From a virus, in the IMG/VR virus record IMGVR_UViG_3300021963_000535, positions 1 through 27,364 of that record: DNA of 27,364 nt. One strand, given 5' to 3'. The number at the start of each line of letters is the position of its first letter. The stretch's first letter is position 1. Positions 14,566 to 22,834 of the stretch are shown here, one piece after another. The translations under genes and the position numbers were made by a program. The notes under the pieces are model-generated. The model saw only the letters and a list, made by a program, of their open reading frames with translations, was not told the DNA's origin and did no database searches.

Positions 14566-16268
14566 TCAAGCTAAAGGTTGAAAATGGGGAAGCCTTGCTC
14601 AACATTGAGGAGGTCAACAAGGCTCTTGCCGATACCAATAAGCAGACCGACAACCTAAACGAAACAATGTCTTCGGCAACGGAGTCCATTGATAAGTTTA
14701 CCAACGGAGCAGCATCTGGCTTCAAGGCCGTAGTAAGTGGCGTTAAAACCTTCTTGGGTTCACTAACTACCCTGAAGGGAGCGTTAATCGCTACTGGCTT
14801 GGGAGCTTTGGTCGTTGCACTCGGCTCACTGTTTACCTACTTCACGCAGACCTCACGAGGAGCTGACCAGTTCGCCAAGATTATGGGTGGCGTTAGCGCA
14901 GCGGTAAAGGTCGTTTTAGACCGTGTAATCGGTTTAGGTGAGTCGCTTGTTAAGTTGTTCAGCGGTGACTTCAAAGGCGCAGTAGAGGGCGTTTCTAAAG
15001 CCTTCAAAGGATTGGGTGATGAGATAGCCCGTGAAACCAAAGAAGGCGCACGTCTTGCAGAGCAGCTTGATGCGATTGAAGATAGGGAGCGTGACCTCAT
15101 CAAGCTACGAGCAGAGGCTAACCGAGAAATCGCAAAGGCTCGCCTGATTGCTGATGACCAAACCAAGTCCATCCAAGAGCGTGAGAAGGCAGTCCGTAGG
15201 GCATTCACCCTTGAGAACAACGTAGCAAAAGCCGAGCAAGCCAATGCTCAATCCTACGTTAAGTACCTAAAAGACCGCATTGCTCTTGGCGAATCAACAG
15301 ATGAGGACTTGCGTAGCCTTGCAGAAGCGGAAGCAAAGGTCAATGAACTGCGTACCGAAAACCTGCGCAGGAACAAGAAGCTGGAAACCGAGCTGAAAGG
15401 ACTCCGCACGGAGGCTAAAGCAGCAGCCGATGAAGAAGCAAAGGCCCTTGATGAACGCACCAAGAAAGAAATTGAAGCAGGTGAGGAGCGTAAAAAGGTA
15501 GAGCGTGAGGTTGCTGAAATGCAAAAGAAGACGGCTGATGAAAAGAAGCTGCAGCTAATGCAGGCAAAAAGCGCCTACAACGATGCGTTAGCCTCATTCC
15601 GTGCTTCAAATATGACTGCCCAGCAACAAGAGCTTGCAGCAGCAGAGCAGCAATATCTGGCACTCACTACCCTCGCCATCAAAGCAGGCAAGGACACTAC
15701 TGCCGTAACTGCCGAGTACGAGGAGAAGAAGAAGCAAATCAAGAAGAAGTACGCTGATGAGGAGCGTAAGCGTGAGCTTGAGCAGGCAGCCAAATCTGTA
15801 GAGCTTGTTAGTCAGTCACTCGGTGCTATCGCTGGTCTTGTAGAGGCGCTCAATAAGGACAACAAAAAGAACGCAGAGAAGAACTTTAAAATCACCAAAG
15901 CCCTTCGCCTTGCGGAAGCCATCGCAAACACCGCTGCTGCGGTTATGAGCCAGCTTACGGTAGGCCCAGCAGGATTCGTTCCTGCAGGTATTGCTGCTGC
16001 AACGGGTGCTGCACAGATAGCAACAATCGCTGCCACCAAATTCCAACCAGAGGGAGGCGGTACGCCATCACGCATTAGCACACCGAGTGTGCCATCTACG
16101 TCTGCTACGGCATCACCGATGATACCCAATATCCAGTTCGCTGGTACAGAAAACCAACTTGCAGGTCTGCTCGGACAACCGATGCGAGCCTACGTGGTGA
16201 ACCAAGACATACAAAGTGCTAACCAGCTTGAGCGCAAGATTCGCTCCAGCGCAACAATCGGAGGATGA
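14547..16268 (+). CDS. Tail tape measure protein
   Basis: A 573-aa protein. The N-terminal 75 residues form a helix-rich lead-in. A glycine/alanine-rich hydrophobic segment (LKGALIATGLGALVVALGSL, about residues 76-98) is typical of the tape measure part that can insert into the host membrane. Residues 155-415 are a long charged coiled coil (ELERKA-rich). A second Ala-rich region (AIANTAAAVMSQL, AAATGAAQIATIAATKF) follows, and the C-terminus is Ser/Pro/Thr rich. At roughly 0.15 nm per residue the tail would be about 85 nm long. It is one of the longest proteins encoded here and follows the baseplate-type genes. Confidence 0.85.
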   Translation: MAVEKVIKLKVENGEALLNIEEVNKALADTNKQTDNLNETMSSATESIDKFTNGAASGFKAVVSGVKTFLGSLTTLKGALIATGLGALVVALGSLFTYFTQTSRGADQFAKIMGGVSAAVKVVLDRVIGLGESLVKLFSGDFKGAVEGVSKAFKGLGDEIARETKEGARLAEQLDAIEDRERDLIKLRAEANREIAKARLIADDQTKSIQEREKAVRRAFTLENNVAKAEQANAQSYVKYLKDRIALGESTDEDLRSLAEAEAKVNELRTENLRRNKKLETELKGLRTEAKAAADEEAKALDERTKKEIEAGEERKKVEREVAEMQKKTADEKKLQLMQAKSAYNDALASFRASNMTAQQQELAAAEQQYLALTTLAIKAGKDTTAVTAEYEEKKKQIKKKYADEERKRELEQAAKSVELVSQSLGAIAGLVEALNKDNKKNAEKNFKITKALRLAEAIANTAAAVMSQLTVGPAGFVPAGIAAATGAAQIATIAATKFQPEGGGTPSRISTPSVPSTSATASPMIPNIQFAGTENQLAGLLGQPMRAYVVNQDIQSANQLERKIRSSATIGG

Positions 16269-17227
16269 AAATCTACGAACTGATTTTAGAAGATGACAAT
16301 CTGATGGGCGTTGACGCTATCAGCATCGTTGAAAGCCCAGCCATAGAGGAGCAGTTCATTGCTCTGTCAAAGCAGCAGGTGCAGTTCAAAGTACAGAACG
16401 AGGACAAGCGTATCTTGATTGGAGCAGCCCTCGTACCCAATAAGCCCATCTACCGCATTGATGAGAAGACAGGCGAGGAGTACTACGTCTACTTCAGCGA
16501 GGCTACCATCCGAGCAGCAGCCGAGTTGTATATGATTAAGGGCAACCAGAACAACGCTACCCTTGAACACGCAGAAGAACTCAACGGCCTATCGGTGGTG
16601 GAGTCTTGGATTATTGAGGATGAGGACAAGGACAAGACCCGTGCCTACGGCTTGGACTACCCTGTCGGCACTTGGGTTGTGATGATGAAGGTCAACAACG
16701 AAGCCATCTGGACAGAGTACGTCAAGGAGGGCAAGGTCAAAGGCTTCAGCATTGAGGGCTGGTTTGCGCAGCGTGAGAAGATGCGTGGCGAGAACCTGCA
16801 GGATGTACTCAACCAGATTGAGATGGCAGAGGCAGAGCATATCCTTGAGCAGTACATCTTCGGTTCGGTTCGTGCTATCATCAAAAAAGATGGCCGTAGA
16901 AAGGCTGGCAAACGCCTTGAGATGGAATCCTACTCGGACTACCCAGAGGCCGTGCGTAACAACGCCAAACGAGGCGTAGAGCTGAACGAGAAGAACGGCA
17001 ACAAATGCGCTACCGATGTGGGCAAGATTCGTGGTCAGCAGCTCGCTGACGGCAAGCCTGTGTCTGTAGAAACCATCACCCGTATGTACTCGTACCTATC
17101 AAGAGCCGAAGAATACTACGATGAGAACGACACGCAAGCCTGCGGCACTATCAGCTACCTGTTGTGGGGTGGTCTTGCTGCAAAGCGTTGGGCAGAATCT
17201 AAACTCAAAGAATTAGGCCGTATATGA
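16265..17227 (+). CDS. XkdF-like prohead serine protease with a C-terminal extra domain
   Basis: A 320-aa protein. The start MKIYELILEDDNLMGVDAIS with IVESPAIEEQFIAL is typical of XkdF-like proteases. LIGAALVPNKPIYR and a candidate His102 (TLEHAEEL) precede VKGFSIEGWF, whose Ser162 is the likely nucleophile. It should cleave scaffold and capsid precursors during head maturation. After a linker (about 200-220) a second domain (222-316) has YSDYPEAVRNNAKRGVELNE and SRAEEYYDENDTQACGTISY with LLWGG. I recognise this domain from phage head proteins, with no known activity. It sits directly after the tape measure (ATGA overlap), an unusual place for a protease. Confidence 0.8.
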   Translation: MKIYELILEDDNLMGVDAISIVESPAIEEQFIALSKQQVQFKVQNEDKRILIGAALVPNKPIYRIDEKTGEEYYVYFSEATIRAAAELYMIKGNQNNATLEHAEELNGLSVVESWIIEDEDKDKTRAYGLDYPVGTWVVMMKVNNEAIWTEYVKEGKVKGFSIEGWFAQREKMRGENLQDVLNQIEMAEAEHILEQYIFGSVRAIIKKDGRRKAGKRLEMESYSDYPEAVRNNAKRGVELNEKNGNKCATDVGKIRGQQLADGKPVSVETITRMYSYLSRAEEYYDENDTQACGTISYLLWGGLAAKRWAESKLKELGRI

Positions 17228-17853
17228 GTACTATCCTAAACACCTCGTACAAAGTTCAGACTGACGTATCAACAGATGCTGAACGCCTCACCTACGGAAT
17301 TGAGGAAGGCGCAATCGTATCTACCGAAACGGGGTACTGGATTGTGCGTAATGGTGCGTGGGTAAACCTTAACGTAAGTAATGCTGCTGGGCTTGGCTGG
17401 GTGCGGTGGGATGACAATCAGTACACCTCCAGCAACAAGCTCACGTTTGCTGATGGTGTGGCTGCTCGCCTTCCAAACAACGGGGGCAATATCATATCGT
17501 ACCTCAATACCCCAAGCGACCTGTACAACCCTACCACAGGGCGTGTGTATGGAATTGCAGAAAACGACACCTACATCGCAACAATCGTATTCAAGGCAAG
17601 CGCAGCAAACGCCAATACCACATACGGTGAGCTACGCCTTGAAGGAGGCAACGGGACACCATACGAGCGTTTGGCATCTACAATTTCATTCCCACGTGGT
17701 AACGCAGTTGAGCATCCATTCCACCAAGTGTTCCAATACTACGTGGATGAGGACTTCATCACGAACGGCAACTACTGGCAGCTCACGGCAGTCGGTGGGG
17801 CTATCCTCGTATGGGACATCATCTTCTTTATTCAACGCACACAATCACGATGA
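17224..17853 (+). CDS. Beta-rich structural protein (decoration or head-fibre candidate)
   Basis: A 209-aa protein. After a polar N-terminus come aromatic-rich beta strands: GLGWVRWDDNQYTSSNKLTF, RLPNNGG, NDTYIATIVFKASA, FPRGNAVEHPFHQVFQYY, and AVGGAILVWDIIFFIQRT. This order resembles a jelly-roll or TNF-like sandwich. No family is confidently recognised. Its place between the prohead protease and scaffold genes suggests a head decoration or fibre protein. The ATGA overlap with the next small gene supports co-translation. Confidence 0.5.
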   Translation: MSTILNTSYKVQTDVSTDAERLTYGIEEGAIVSTETGYWIVRNGAWVNLNVSNAAGLGWVRWDDNQYTSSNKLTFADGVAARLPNNGGNIISYLNTPSDLYNPTTGRVYGIAENDTYIATIVFKASAANANTTYGELRLEGGNGTPYERLASTISFPRGNAVEHPFHQVFQYYVDEDFITNGNYWQLTAVGGAILVWDIIFFIQRTQSR

Positions 17854-18005
17854 AAGGATTTAATCAAGGCCCAAAGCCACCCGTACCACAGAACAACAAG
17901 CGAGGCTGCCTATGCAAAGACAAGGTGACCTACTCTACCAAGTGCTGCGACAAGGGCGATATGTGGACTCAAGGAATTGGCTTTATCGGGGGCAAAGGCC
18001 AATAG
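17850..18005 (+). CDS. 51-aa Cys-rich microprotein (RGCLCKD...CCD)
   Basis: The start is ATG 17850, overlapping the previous stop (ATGA). The product contains KRGCLCKDKVTYSTKCCDKG and ends with QGIGFIGGKGQ. The RGCLCxDxxTYSxxCCDGSxxAQGIG pattern is one I recognise as a frequent small gene in Bacteroidota phages. Four cysteines in a CxC...CC arrangement suggest a small metal-binding or disulfide fold. Its function is unknown, but its recurrence near head genes hints at a virion or assembly role. The gap to the scaffold-like gene is 37 nt, AT-rich, with no promoter match. Confidence 0.75.
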   Translation: MKGFNQGPKPPVPQNNKRGCLCKDKVTYSTKCCDKGDMWTQGIGFIGGKGQ

Positions 18006-18042
18006 TAAAATCCCCAAATATCAATCTATTTATTTTTTAGTT

Positions 18043-18603
18043 ATGAATCTGCAAGACGTATTCAAGAAAATTGAGCTGGCTCTGACACCCGAAAAGGTGG
18101 AGCTTGCCTCTATGACGTTGGCTGATGGTACTATGGTGGAAGCCGAAGTATTTGAGGCTGGCGCTAACGCATTCCTCGTTGATGGTGAGGGCAACCGAGT
18201 TGCCGTACCCGTTGGCGAGCATAAACTTGAAGATGGCAAAATCCTCGTTGTTGAGGAAGAAGGCATCATCAAGGAAATCAAAGAAGCCGAAATGGAGGAA
18301 TCTATTGAGGTTGAAATTGAAGCCGCTGAAGAAGTAGCTCCCGAAATGACTATCGGTGACCTTGCTGCAATGGTTGATTCACTCCGTGAGGAAGTTGAAA
18401 TGATGAAACAAGAGATGGGTAAAAAGCAAGAGATGGCTGAAGAAGTCGTTGAAGAAGTACCCGTAGCTGAAGTTGCAATGGCTGCCCAAAAGCCAATCGT
18501 TGCTGCTCCAGTAGAAAAGAAACACGAACTGAAATTTCACATCGGTGCAGAGCGTGTTGCAACAACCAAAGACCGAGTGTTCTCCAAACTTTTCAATAAT
18601 TAA
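18043..18603 (+). CDS. Scaffold-like head assembly protein
   Basis: A 186-aa, very acidic protein. A short N-terminal domain (MNLQDVFKKIELALTPEKVE, GEHKLEDGKILVVEEEGIIK) is followed by a long Glu-rich helix/coiled coil (residues about 90-150), then an Ala/Val/Pro linker and a basic C-terminal end (KKHELKFHIGAERVATTKDR). An acidic coiled coil with a basic C-terminus right before the capsid gene is the classic scaffold layout. The basic tail would bind the capsid shell. I start at ATG 18043, since the in-frame upstream ATG falls inside the previous microprotein gene. Confidence 0.75.
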   Translation: MNLQDVFKKIELALTPEKVELASMTLADGTMVEAEVFEAGANAFLVDGEGNRVAVPVGEHKLEDGKILVVEEEGIIKEIKEAEMEESIEVEIEAAEEVAPEMTIGDLAAMVDSLREEVEMMKQEMGKKQEMAEEVVEEVPVAEVAMAAQKPIVAAPVEKKHELKFHIGAERVATTKDRVFSKLFNN

Positions 18604-18614
18604 ATCTTAAAACA

Positions 18615-19547
18615 ATGCCCACGACTACGAGCATTACGACTACCTACGCAGGTGAGTTTGCAGGCAAATACATTTCTGCAGCCCTCTTGTCAGGTGACAC
18701 CATCGCCAAAGGCGGTATCACGGTTAAGCCTAACGTAAAGTACAAAGAAGTACTGAAGAAGGTAAACCTTAACGACATCGTTAAAGACCAATCTTGCGAC
18801 TTCACCGATACCTCTACCTTGACTTTGACTGAAGCTATCCTTCAGCCCGAGTTCCTGCAGGTAAACCTTGAGCTTTGCAAGAGCGACTTTGAATCAGATT
18901 GGGAAGCCATCCAAATGGGCTACTCTGCATTTGACCAGTTGCCTACTTCATTCGTTGACTACTTCATCGGCTACAACGCTGGTAAAGTTGCCGAGTGGGT
19001 TGAGAGCAAAATCTGGACTGGTGCTACTGCCAACGCTGGTGAGTTCAACGGATTCCAAACCCTGCTTGCTGCTGATACGACTGTAATTGACGTGACCGCT
19101 GCTACGGGTGGCATTACGTCTCAGAACGTCATCACGGAGATGGGTCGTGTACTTGATTCGGCCCCGAACGCAGTATACGGTAAGGATGACCTGTACCTGT
19201 ACGTACCGACCAATGTTTACAAGGCTTACGTACGTGCTCTGGGTGGCTTCGCTTCTTCAGGTCAAGGTGCTAATGGTGTTGACAACAAAGGTACTTTGTG
19301 GTACGCTGGTCAAGACCTGTTCTTTGACGGGGTGCGTGTATTCCACGCTCCTGGCTTGGGAAGCAACAAAATGGTACTTGCTCAAAAGAGCAACCTATAC
19401 TTCGGAACTGGGCTTTTGAACGATTCTCAGGAGTGTAAGGTCTTGGACATGAGCGACTTAGATGGTAGTAAAAATGTCCGTTTCATTATGCGCTTCACGG
19501 CTGGTGTACAGGTAGGCTTCGGTGCTGACGTTGTTTACTACGCCTAA
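18615..19547 (+). CDS. Major capsid protein (HK97-fold type)
   Basis: A 310-aa protein following the scaffold-like gene by 11 nt. Features are the extended N-terminal arm, FADxTDTxxL-type segment (SCDFTDTSTLTLTEAIL), QVNLELCKSDFESDWEA, GKDDLYLYVPTNVYKAYVRA and a C-terminal beta segment with FGADVVYYA. The arrangement (E-loop like region, P-domain, A-domain) and the length fit the major capsid proteins of Bacteroidota siphophages. Its high use of GCT and GGT suggests strong expression. It is followed at once by a GC-rich terminator hairpin. Confidence 0.85.
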   Translation: MPTTTSITTTYAGEFAGKYISAALLSGDTIAKGGITVKPNVKYKEVLKKVNLNDIVKDQSCDFTDTSTLTLTEAILQPEFLQVNLELCKSDFESDWEAIQMGYSAFDQLPTSFVDYFIGYNAGKVAEWVESKIWTGATANAGEFNGFQTLLAADTTVIDVTAATGGITSQNVITEMGRVLDSAPNAVYGKDDLYLYVPTNVYKAYVRALGGFASSGQGANGVDNKGTLWYAGQDLFFDGVRVFHAPGLGSNKMVLAQKSNLYFGTGLLNDSQECKVLDMSDLDGSKNVRFIMRFTAGVQVGFGADVVYYA

Positions 19548-19569
19548 TCCGCTGACTGATTAACCATAG

Positions 19570-19604
19570 GGGGGTGGTGGTTTCAAAGCCCCATCCCCTT
19601 TTTT
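19570..19604 (+). terminator. Terminator after the major capsid gene
   Basis: GGGGGTGG (19570-19577) pairs with CCATCCCC (19591-19598) through one G/T wobble, and is followed by six T (19599-19604). It lies 22 nt after the capsid stop and 17 nt before the tail tube gene. It would raise capsid transcript level relative to downstream genes. Confidence 0.75.
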
Positions 19605-19620
19605 AATTCTAAAAAACAAA

Positions 19621-20172
19621 ATGGCTTGTACTTTAACTCTGGGGCGCATTGAGCCTTGTAAAGACCAAGTAGGCGGATTGAATGCCGTTTACTTCATCAA
19701 CTCACTCAACCTCGCACAGGTTGAATATGACACGGCTGACACCGATGTCATTGACCAACTCGCTACGGCTGCGATTTCTGCTTACTGCTACGACCTCAAG
19801 GGTACGTCTAACTTTGAGCAGGCTATCAACTCAAGCCGTGACAACGGCACGACCTTCTTTGAGCAGGTTCTGAACATCGTGCTGAAGAAGCAAGATGCGG
19901 ACACGCACAAGGAAGTGAAGCTCTTGTCTTGGGCGAAGCCTGTAGTTGTCGTAGAGGACAACAACGGTAACGCTTGGGTAATGGGCTTGGAACACGGAGC
20001 AGAAGTAACTGGAGGCTCTATCGTAACGGGTGCTGCCTTCGGTGACCTGACTGGCTACAACATCACGTTGACTGGTCAAGAGCGTGTACCTGCAAACTTC
20101 TTGCTGGGTGCAGTACCTAACAATCCGTTCGCTGGACTTTCTGGTACGAAGCCTACGATTGTACGGGGTTAA
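19621..20172 (+). CDS. Major tail tube protein
   Basis: A 183-aa protein with MACTLTLGRIEPCKDQVGG at the N-terminus, then AVYFINSLNLAQVEY, YCYDLKGTSNFEQAINSSRDN, GTTFFEQVLNIVLKKQD, WVMGLEHGAEVTGGSIV and GDLTGYNITLTGQERVPANF. I recognise the order LxPCKDxxGG, LKGTSNFEQxIxSSxxNGTTFFEQxLxI, and TGGxxxTGxAxGDLxGYxxT as the conserved tail tube protein of Bacteroidota siphophages. It lies between two terminators, as expected for an abundant virion component, and far from the tape measure gene. Confidence 0.8.
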   Translation: MACTLTLGRIEPCKDQVGGLNAVYFINSLNLAQVEYDTADTDVIDQLATAAISAYCYDLKGTSNFEQAINSSRDNGTTFFEQVLNIVLKKQDADTHKEVKLLSWAKPVVVVEDNNGNAWVMGLEHGAEVTGGSIVTGAAFGDLTGYNITLTGQERVPANFLLGAVPNNPFAGLSGTKPTIVRG

Positions 20173-20186
20173 TGCTTATATTTGTC

Positions 20187-20212
20187 TTGTACTACTGAAC
20201 GGAGTAGGACAA
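20187..20212 (+). repeat. Hairpin in the 3' region of the tail tube transcript
   Basis: TTGT (20187-20190) and CTACT (20192-20196) pair with AGTAG (20203-20207) and ACAA (20209-20212), leaving one A/G mismatch and a 6-nt loop GAACGG. It precedes the terminator hairpin at 20226 by 13 nt. It is probably a second 3' UTR stem and may stabilise the mRNA end. Confidence 0.45.
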
Positions 20213-20225
20213 ATGGATGGGATAA

Positions 20226-20252
20226 GGGGGGCGAAAGCCTCCCTTTTCTTTT
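20226..20252 (+). terminator. Terminator after the tail tube gene
   Basis: GGGGGGC (20226-20232), GAAA tetraloop, GCCTCCC (20237-20243) with one G/T wobble, then TTTTCTTTT (20244-20252). A GNRA loop on a 7-bp GC-rich stem with a T-tract is a strong intrinsic terminator. Confidence 0.85.
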
Positions 20253-20293
20253 GACACTTACCCCACTTTGTAGTCACTTGGGGTTATTTAGAT

Positions 20294-20791
20294 ATGATAT
20301 TCCTGTCATACAACGCCCAACAGAGCATCACTTTGCCCATCCGCAACTGGAAGTACGGCAATGATGACCTAACAAACTACGGTGACTACTGGCGAATCCA
20401 AGCCAAGTTCATCAACAAAGACACCCGTGAGGTCATCACATACACGCTCGTTGCGCCTACGTTTGATGAGGACACCCGTGAGCTTACGTTCACCTACAAC
20501 TCCGCCAACCTTGATGCGGAAGTGCCGTATGTTATGCGCCTTGAAGACCAACGCTACGCAGCAGGAGTCGCAAACCAATACGAAGACCGAGTTATTGCAG
20601 ATGCAGGAACGATAGAATCACTATCTTGCGTAACAACTGCGCTCACCGAATTGGGTGCAGATGATGCAAAGGTGCTGGCGATTGATAAGATTTATATGCT
20701 GCCGAGTGGTGATACCATCAGCACATACCAGCCCGTGCTTGACACCACCGAAAAAACAATGAACAACGACTTTGTAATCTATGGCGAGTAA
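20294..20791 (+). CDS. Small beta-rich structural protein carrying an ADGGT-type motif
   Basis: A 165-aa protein. Residues 1-90 look like a beta-sandwich domain (YWRIQAKFINKDTREVITY, ELTFTYNSANL, VPYVMRLEDQRY). Residues 96-126 carry YEDRVIADAGTIESLSCVTT and ALTELGADDAK, a copy of a motif shared with two other proteins here. The N-terminal part resembles the Ig-like domain of small tail or head structural proteins in Bacteroidota phages. Position between tail tube and portal suggests a virion part. The gene begins 42 nt after a terminator and ends with an 11-nt overlap (ATGGCGAGTAA) with the portal gene. Confidence 0.55.
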   Translation: MIFLSYNAQQSITLPIRNWKYGNDDLTNYGDYWRIQAKFINKDTREVITYTLVAPTFDEDTRELTFTYNSANLDAEVPYVMRLEDQRYAAGVANQYEDRVIADAGTIESLSCVTTALTELGADDAKVLAIDKIYMLPSGDTISTYQPVLDTTEKTMNNDFVIYGE

Positions 20792-22802
20792 CATCAAACT
20801 CATCAATCTGGCTTCGTACACAAGCCCGAAAATCAGCGAAAGCCCACGCTTAAGCTGGGTGGAGTATGGAGATGACAACAACTACTTTGAGTACTTGATT
20901 GACCGCTTCAACGGAAGCCCCACCAACAACGCAGTAATCGCTGGCGTGGTGGATATGATTTACGGCAAAGGCGTAAACGCAAGCAATGCGGCAGACAACG
21001 CTGCTGGCTTTATGGAGCTGCGCAGGCTCATCACCCCAGAGCAGCTCAAGCGTGTGGTCAATGACTTCTATATGCTCGGCAACGCTGCCTTTCAGGTGGT
21101 CTACACCGCTGACAAGAGCAAGATTGCAGAGGTATACCATATGCCTGTTGAAACGCTGCGTGCAGAGAAGTGCAACGATGAAGGCGAAATTGAGGCCTAC
21201 TACTACGCATACGACTGGAGCAAGGTGCGTAACAAGAGCCAAGCAGAGCGCATCCCAGCGTTCGGCTACGGAGCAGCAGGCGAGAAGATTGAAATCCTCT
21301 ACATCCGCCCATACCGCAGCGGCTCGTACTACTACTCACCTGTGGACTATCAAGGCGGCTTGCCTTACGCAGAGCTGGAGGAGGAGATTGCCAACTACCA
21401 TATCAACAACATCAAGAACGGACTTGCTCCGTCAATGATTATTAACTTCAACAACGGCATCCCACCGCAGGAGGAGCAGGACAACATTGACTTTGCCATC
21501 CGCCAGAAGTGGAGTGGTAGCAACAACGCAGGCAAGTACATCCTTGCGTTTAACGATGACTCGCAGAAGGCAGCTACGATTGAGCCTGTAACGCTATCGG
21601 AAGCCCACCTGCAGTACGAGTTCTTGAGCCGTGAATCCTCACAGAAGATTATGGTTGCGCATCGTGTTACCTCGCCTATGCTTTTCGGCATTAAGGACAA
21701 CACGGGATTGGGCAACAACGCTGAAGAAATCAAGAATGCGTTTCAGTTGATGGACAACGTAGTGGTACGCCCCAAGCAGGAAGAAATCCTCAAGGGCATT
21801 GACAAGCTGCTTGCCTACAACAAGGTCAACCTTGACCTGTACTTTGAAACGCTAACGCCTATTGAGTTCACGGATATTGACGTGGTTGACGCAGCAACAG
21901 TCCAAGAGGAAACGGGAGTGGACGTAGCCGAAGCGGTAACGCCACAGGCACAGGAGGAACTCATCCAGAAGGAGGCATCGTACAATGGTGCGCAGATTGC
22001 CAGCTCGCTGGACATTATGCGTGCCGTACAGGAGGGCGTTCTGTCGCAAGACCAAGCCATCACCTTCCTTGTGCAGATGCTTCAGTTTGACCCACAGGTC
22101 GCACGAGCGTTGTTCGCTGGTAACTCATCATCTGTAATTACGCAGATGAAGTCGCAGAAAGGAGGAGGGGATAGCCGCCCTTTTCTGAAGGAGGAGCTTG
22201 CTGCTGAACTGGTAGCCAAGCTCCAAGAGATTGGAGAATCGGAGGAAGACTTGCTCAAGGACTTTGAGCTTGTTGATGCGGAGCTGGTTGATGATGAGGA
22301 GGCAGAGTACGATGTAGAGTCGTACCTGAACTCACGCATTGAGCTTGCTGCGCAGGATAAGAGCGAGCAAGATACGGAGCGTTACAAGGTTCGTTACTTC
22401 TATACCATCGGAACACGCAGGTCACCCAACGGCACAAGCCGTGTGCTTTGCTCTACGCTGATGAATGCTGCCCGTGTATACCGCAAGGAGGACATTGAAG
22501 CGTTAAGCTCTAACGGAGGAGCAGAGGCTCAAGGCAAGCCGTATAGCGTATGGCTCTACAAGGGGGGTGCTAACTGCTACCATCGCTGGGAGCGTAGGGT
22601 ATACCGCAAGAAGCTAACGAAAGATGGCAAGGTATGGGGAGGCGGAACGCTAAACGGAACGGATATCATCAACGTAAACGAAGCGGTACGGCAGGGCTTC
22701 AAGCTACCGAAGAACGCCAAAGAGGTAGCCATTGCACCCATTGAATCGGACTACTCTGGCTACACGGCTGACTACGCCCGTAAGCACGGCATACCCAAAT
22801 AG
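20781..22802 (+). CDS. Portal protein with a C-terminal extra domain
   Basis: A 673-aa protein. The N-terminal SWVEYGDDNNYFEYLIDRFNG is a portal hallmark in Bacteroidota phages. NAVIAGVVDMIYGKGVN, then FYMLGNAAFQVVYT and YHMPVETLRAEK, give the core. Further hallmarks are RVTSPMLFGIKDNTGLGNNA (hairpin region) and a long helix (QEEILKGIDKLLAY). Portals form the dodecameric ring for DNA entry. The last 150 residues (about 525-673) are a separate domain: YFYTIGTRRSPNGTSRVLCS, VYRKEDIEALSSNGGAEAQG, and YSVWLYKGGANCYHRWERRV. I recognise this end from head proteins with MuF-like tails. It is not required for the portal fold. A linker rich in Glu/Asp separates the two parts. Confidence 0.85.
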   Translation: MASNIKLINLASYTSPKISESPRLSWVEYGDDNNYFEYLIDRFNGSPTNNAVIAGVVDMIYGKGVNASNAADNAAGFMELRRLITPEQLKRVVNDFYMLGNAAFQVVYTADKSKIAEVYHMPVETLRAEKCNDEGEIEAYYYAYDWSKVRNKSQAERIPAFGYGAAGEKIEILYIRPYRSGSYYYSPVDYQGGLPYAELEEEIANYHINNIKNGLAPSMIINFNNGIPPQEEQDNIDFAIRQKWSGSNNAGKYILAFNDDSQKAATIEPVTLSEAHLQYEFLSRESSQKIMVAHRVTSPMLFGIKDNTGLGNNAEEIKNAFQLMDNVVVRPKQEEILKGIDKLLAYNKVNLDLYFETLTPIEFTDIDVVDAATVQEETGVDVAEAVTPQAQEELIQKEASYNGAQIASSLDIMRAVQEGVLSQDQAITFLVQMLQFDPQVARALFAGNSSSVITQMKSQKGGGDSRPFLKEELAAELVAKLQEIGESEEDLLKDFELVDAELVDDEEAEYDVESYLNSRIELAAQDKSEQDTERYKVRYFYTIGTRRSPNGTSRVLCSTLMNAARVYRKEDIEALSSNGGAEAQGKPYSVWLYKGGANCYHRWERRVYRKKLTKDGKVWGGGTLNGTDIINVNEAVRQGFKLPKNAKEVAIAPIESDYSGYTADYARKHGIPK

Positions 22803-22834
22803 TCGCAACATCTGATTCTTTAGGTTTATTAAAT

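Noticed and set aside
18006-18042. A promoter ahead of the scaffold and capsid genes
   Set aside because: The gap is AT-rich but contains no TAnnTTTG with a TTG at the right distance; expression probably comes from upstream.
20182-20364. A 60-codon open frame across the terminator region after the tail tube gene
   Set aside because: It runs through the two hairpins and the T-tract, has unlikely composition and overlaps the next gene out of frame.
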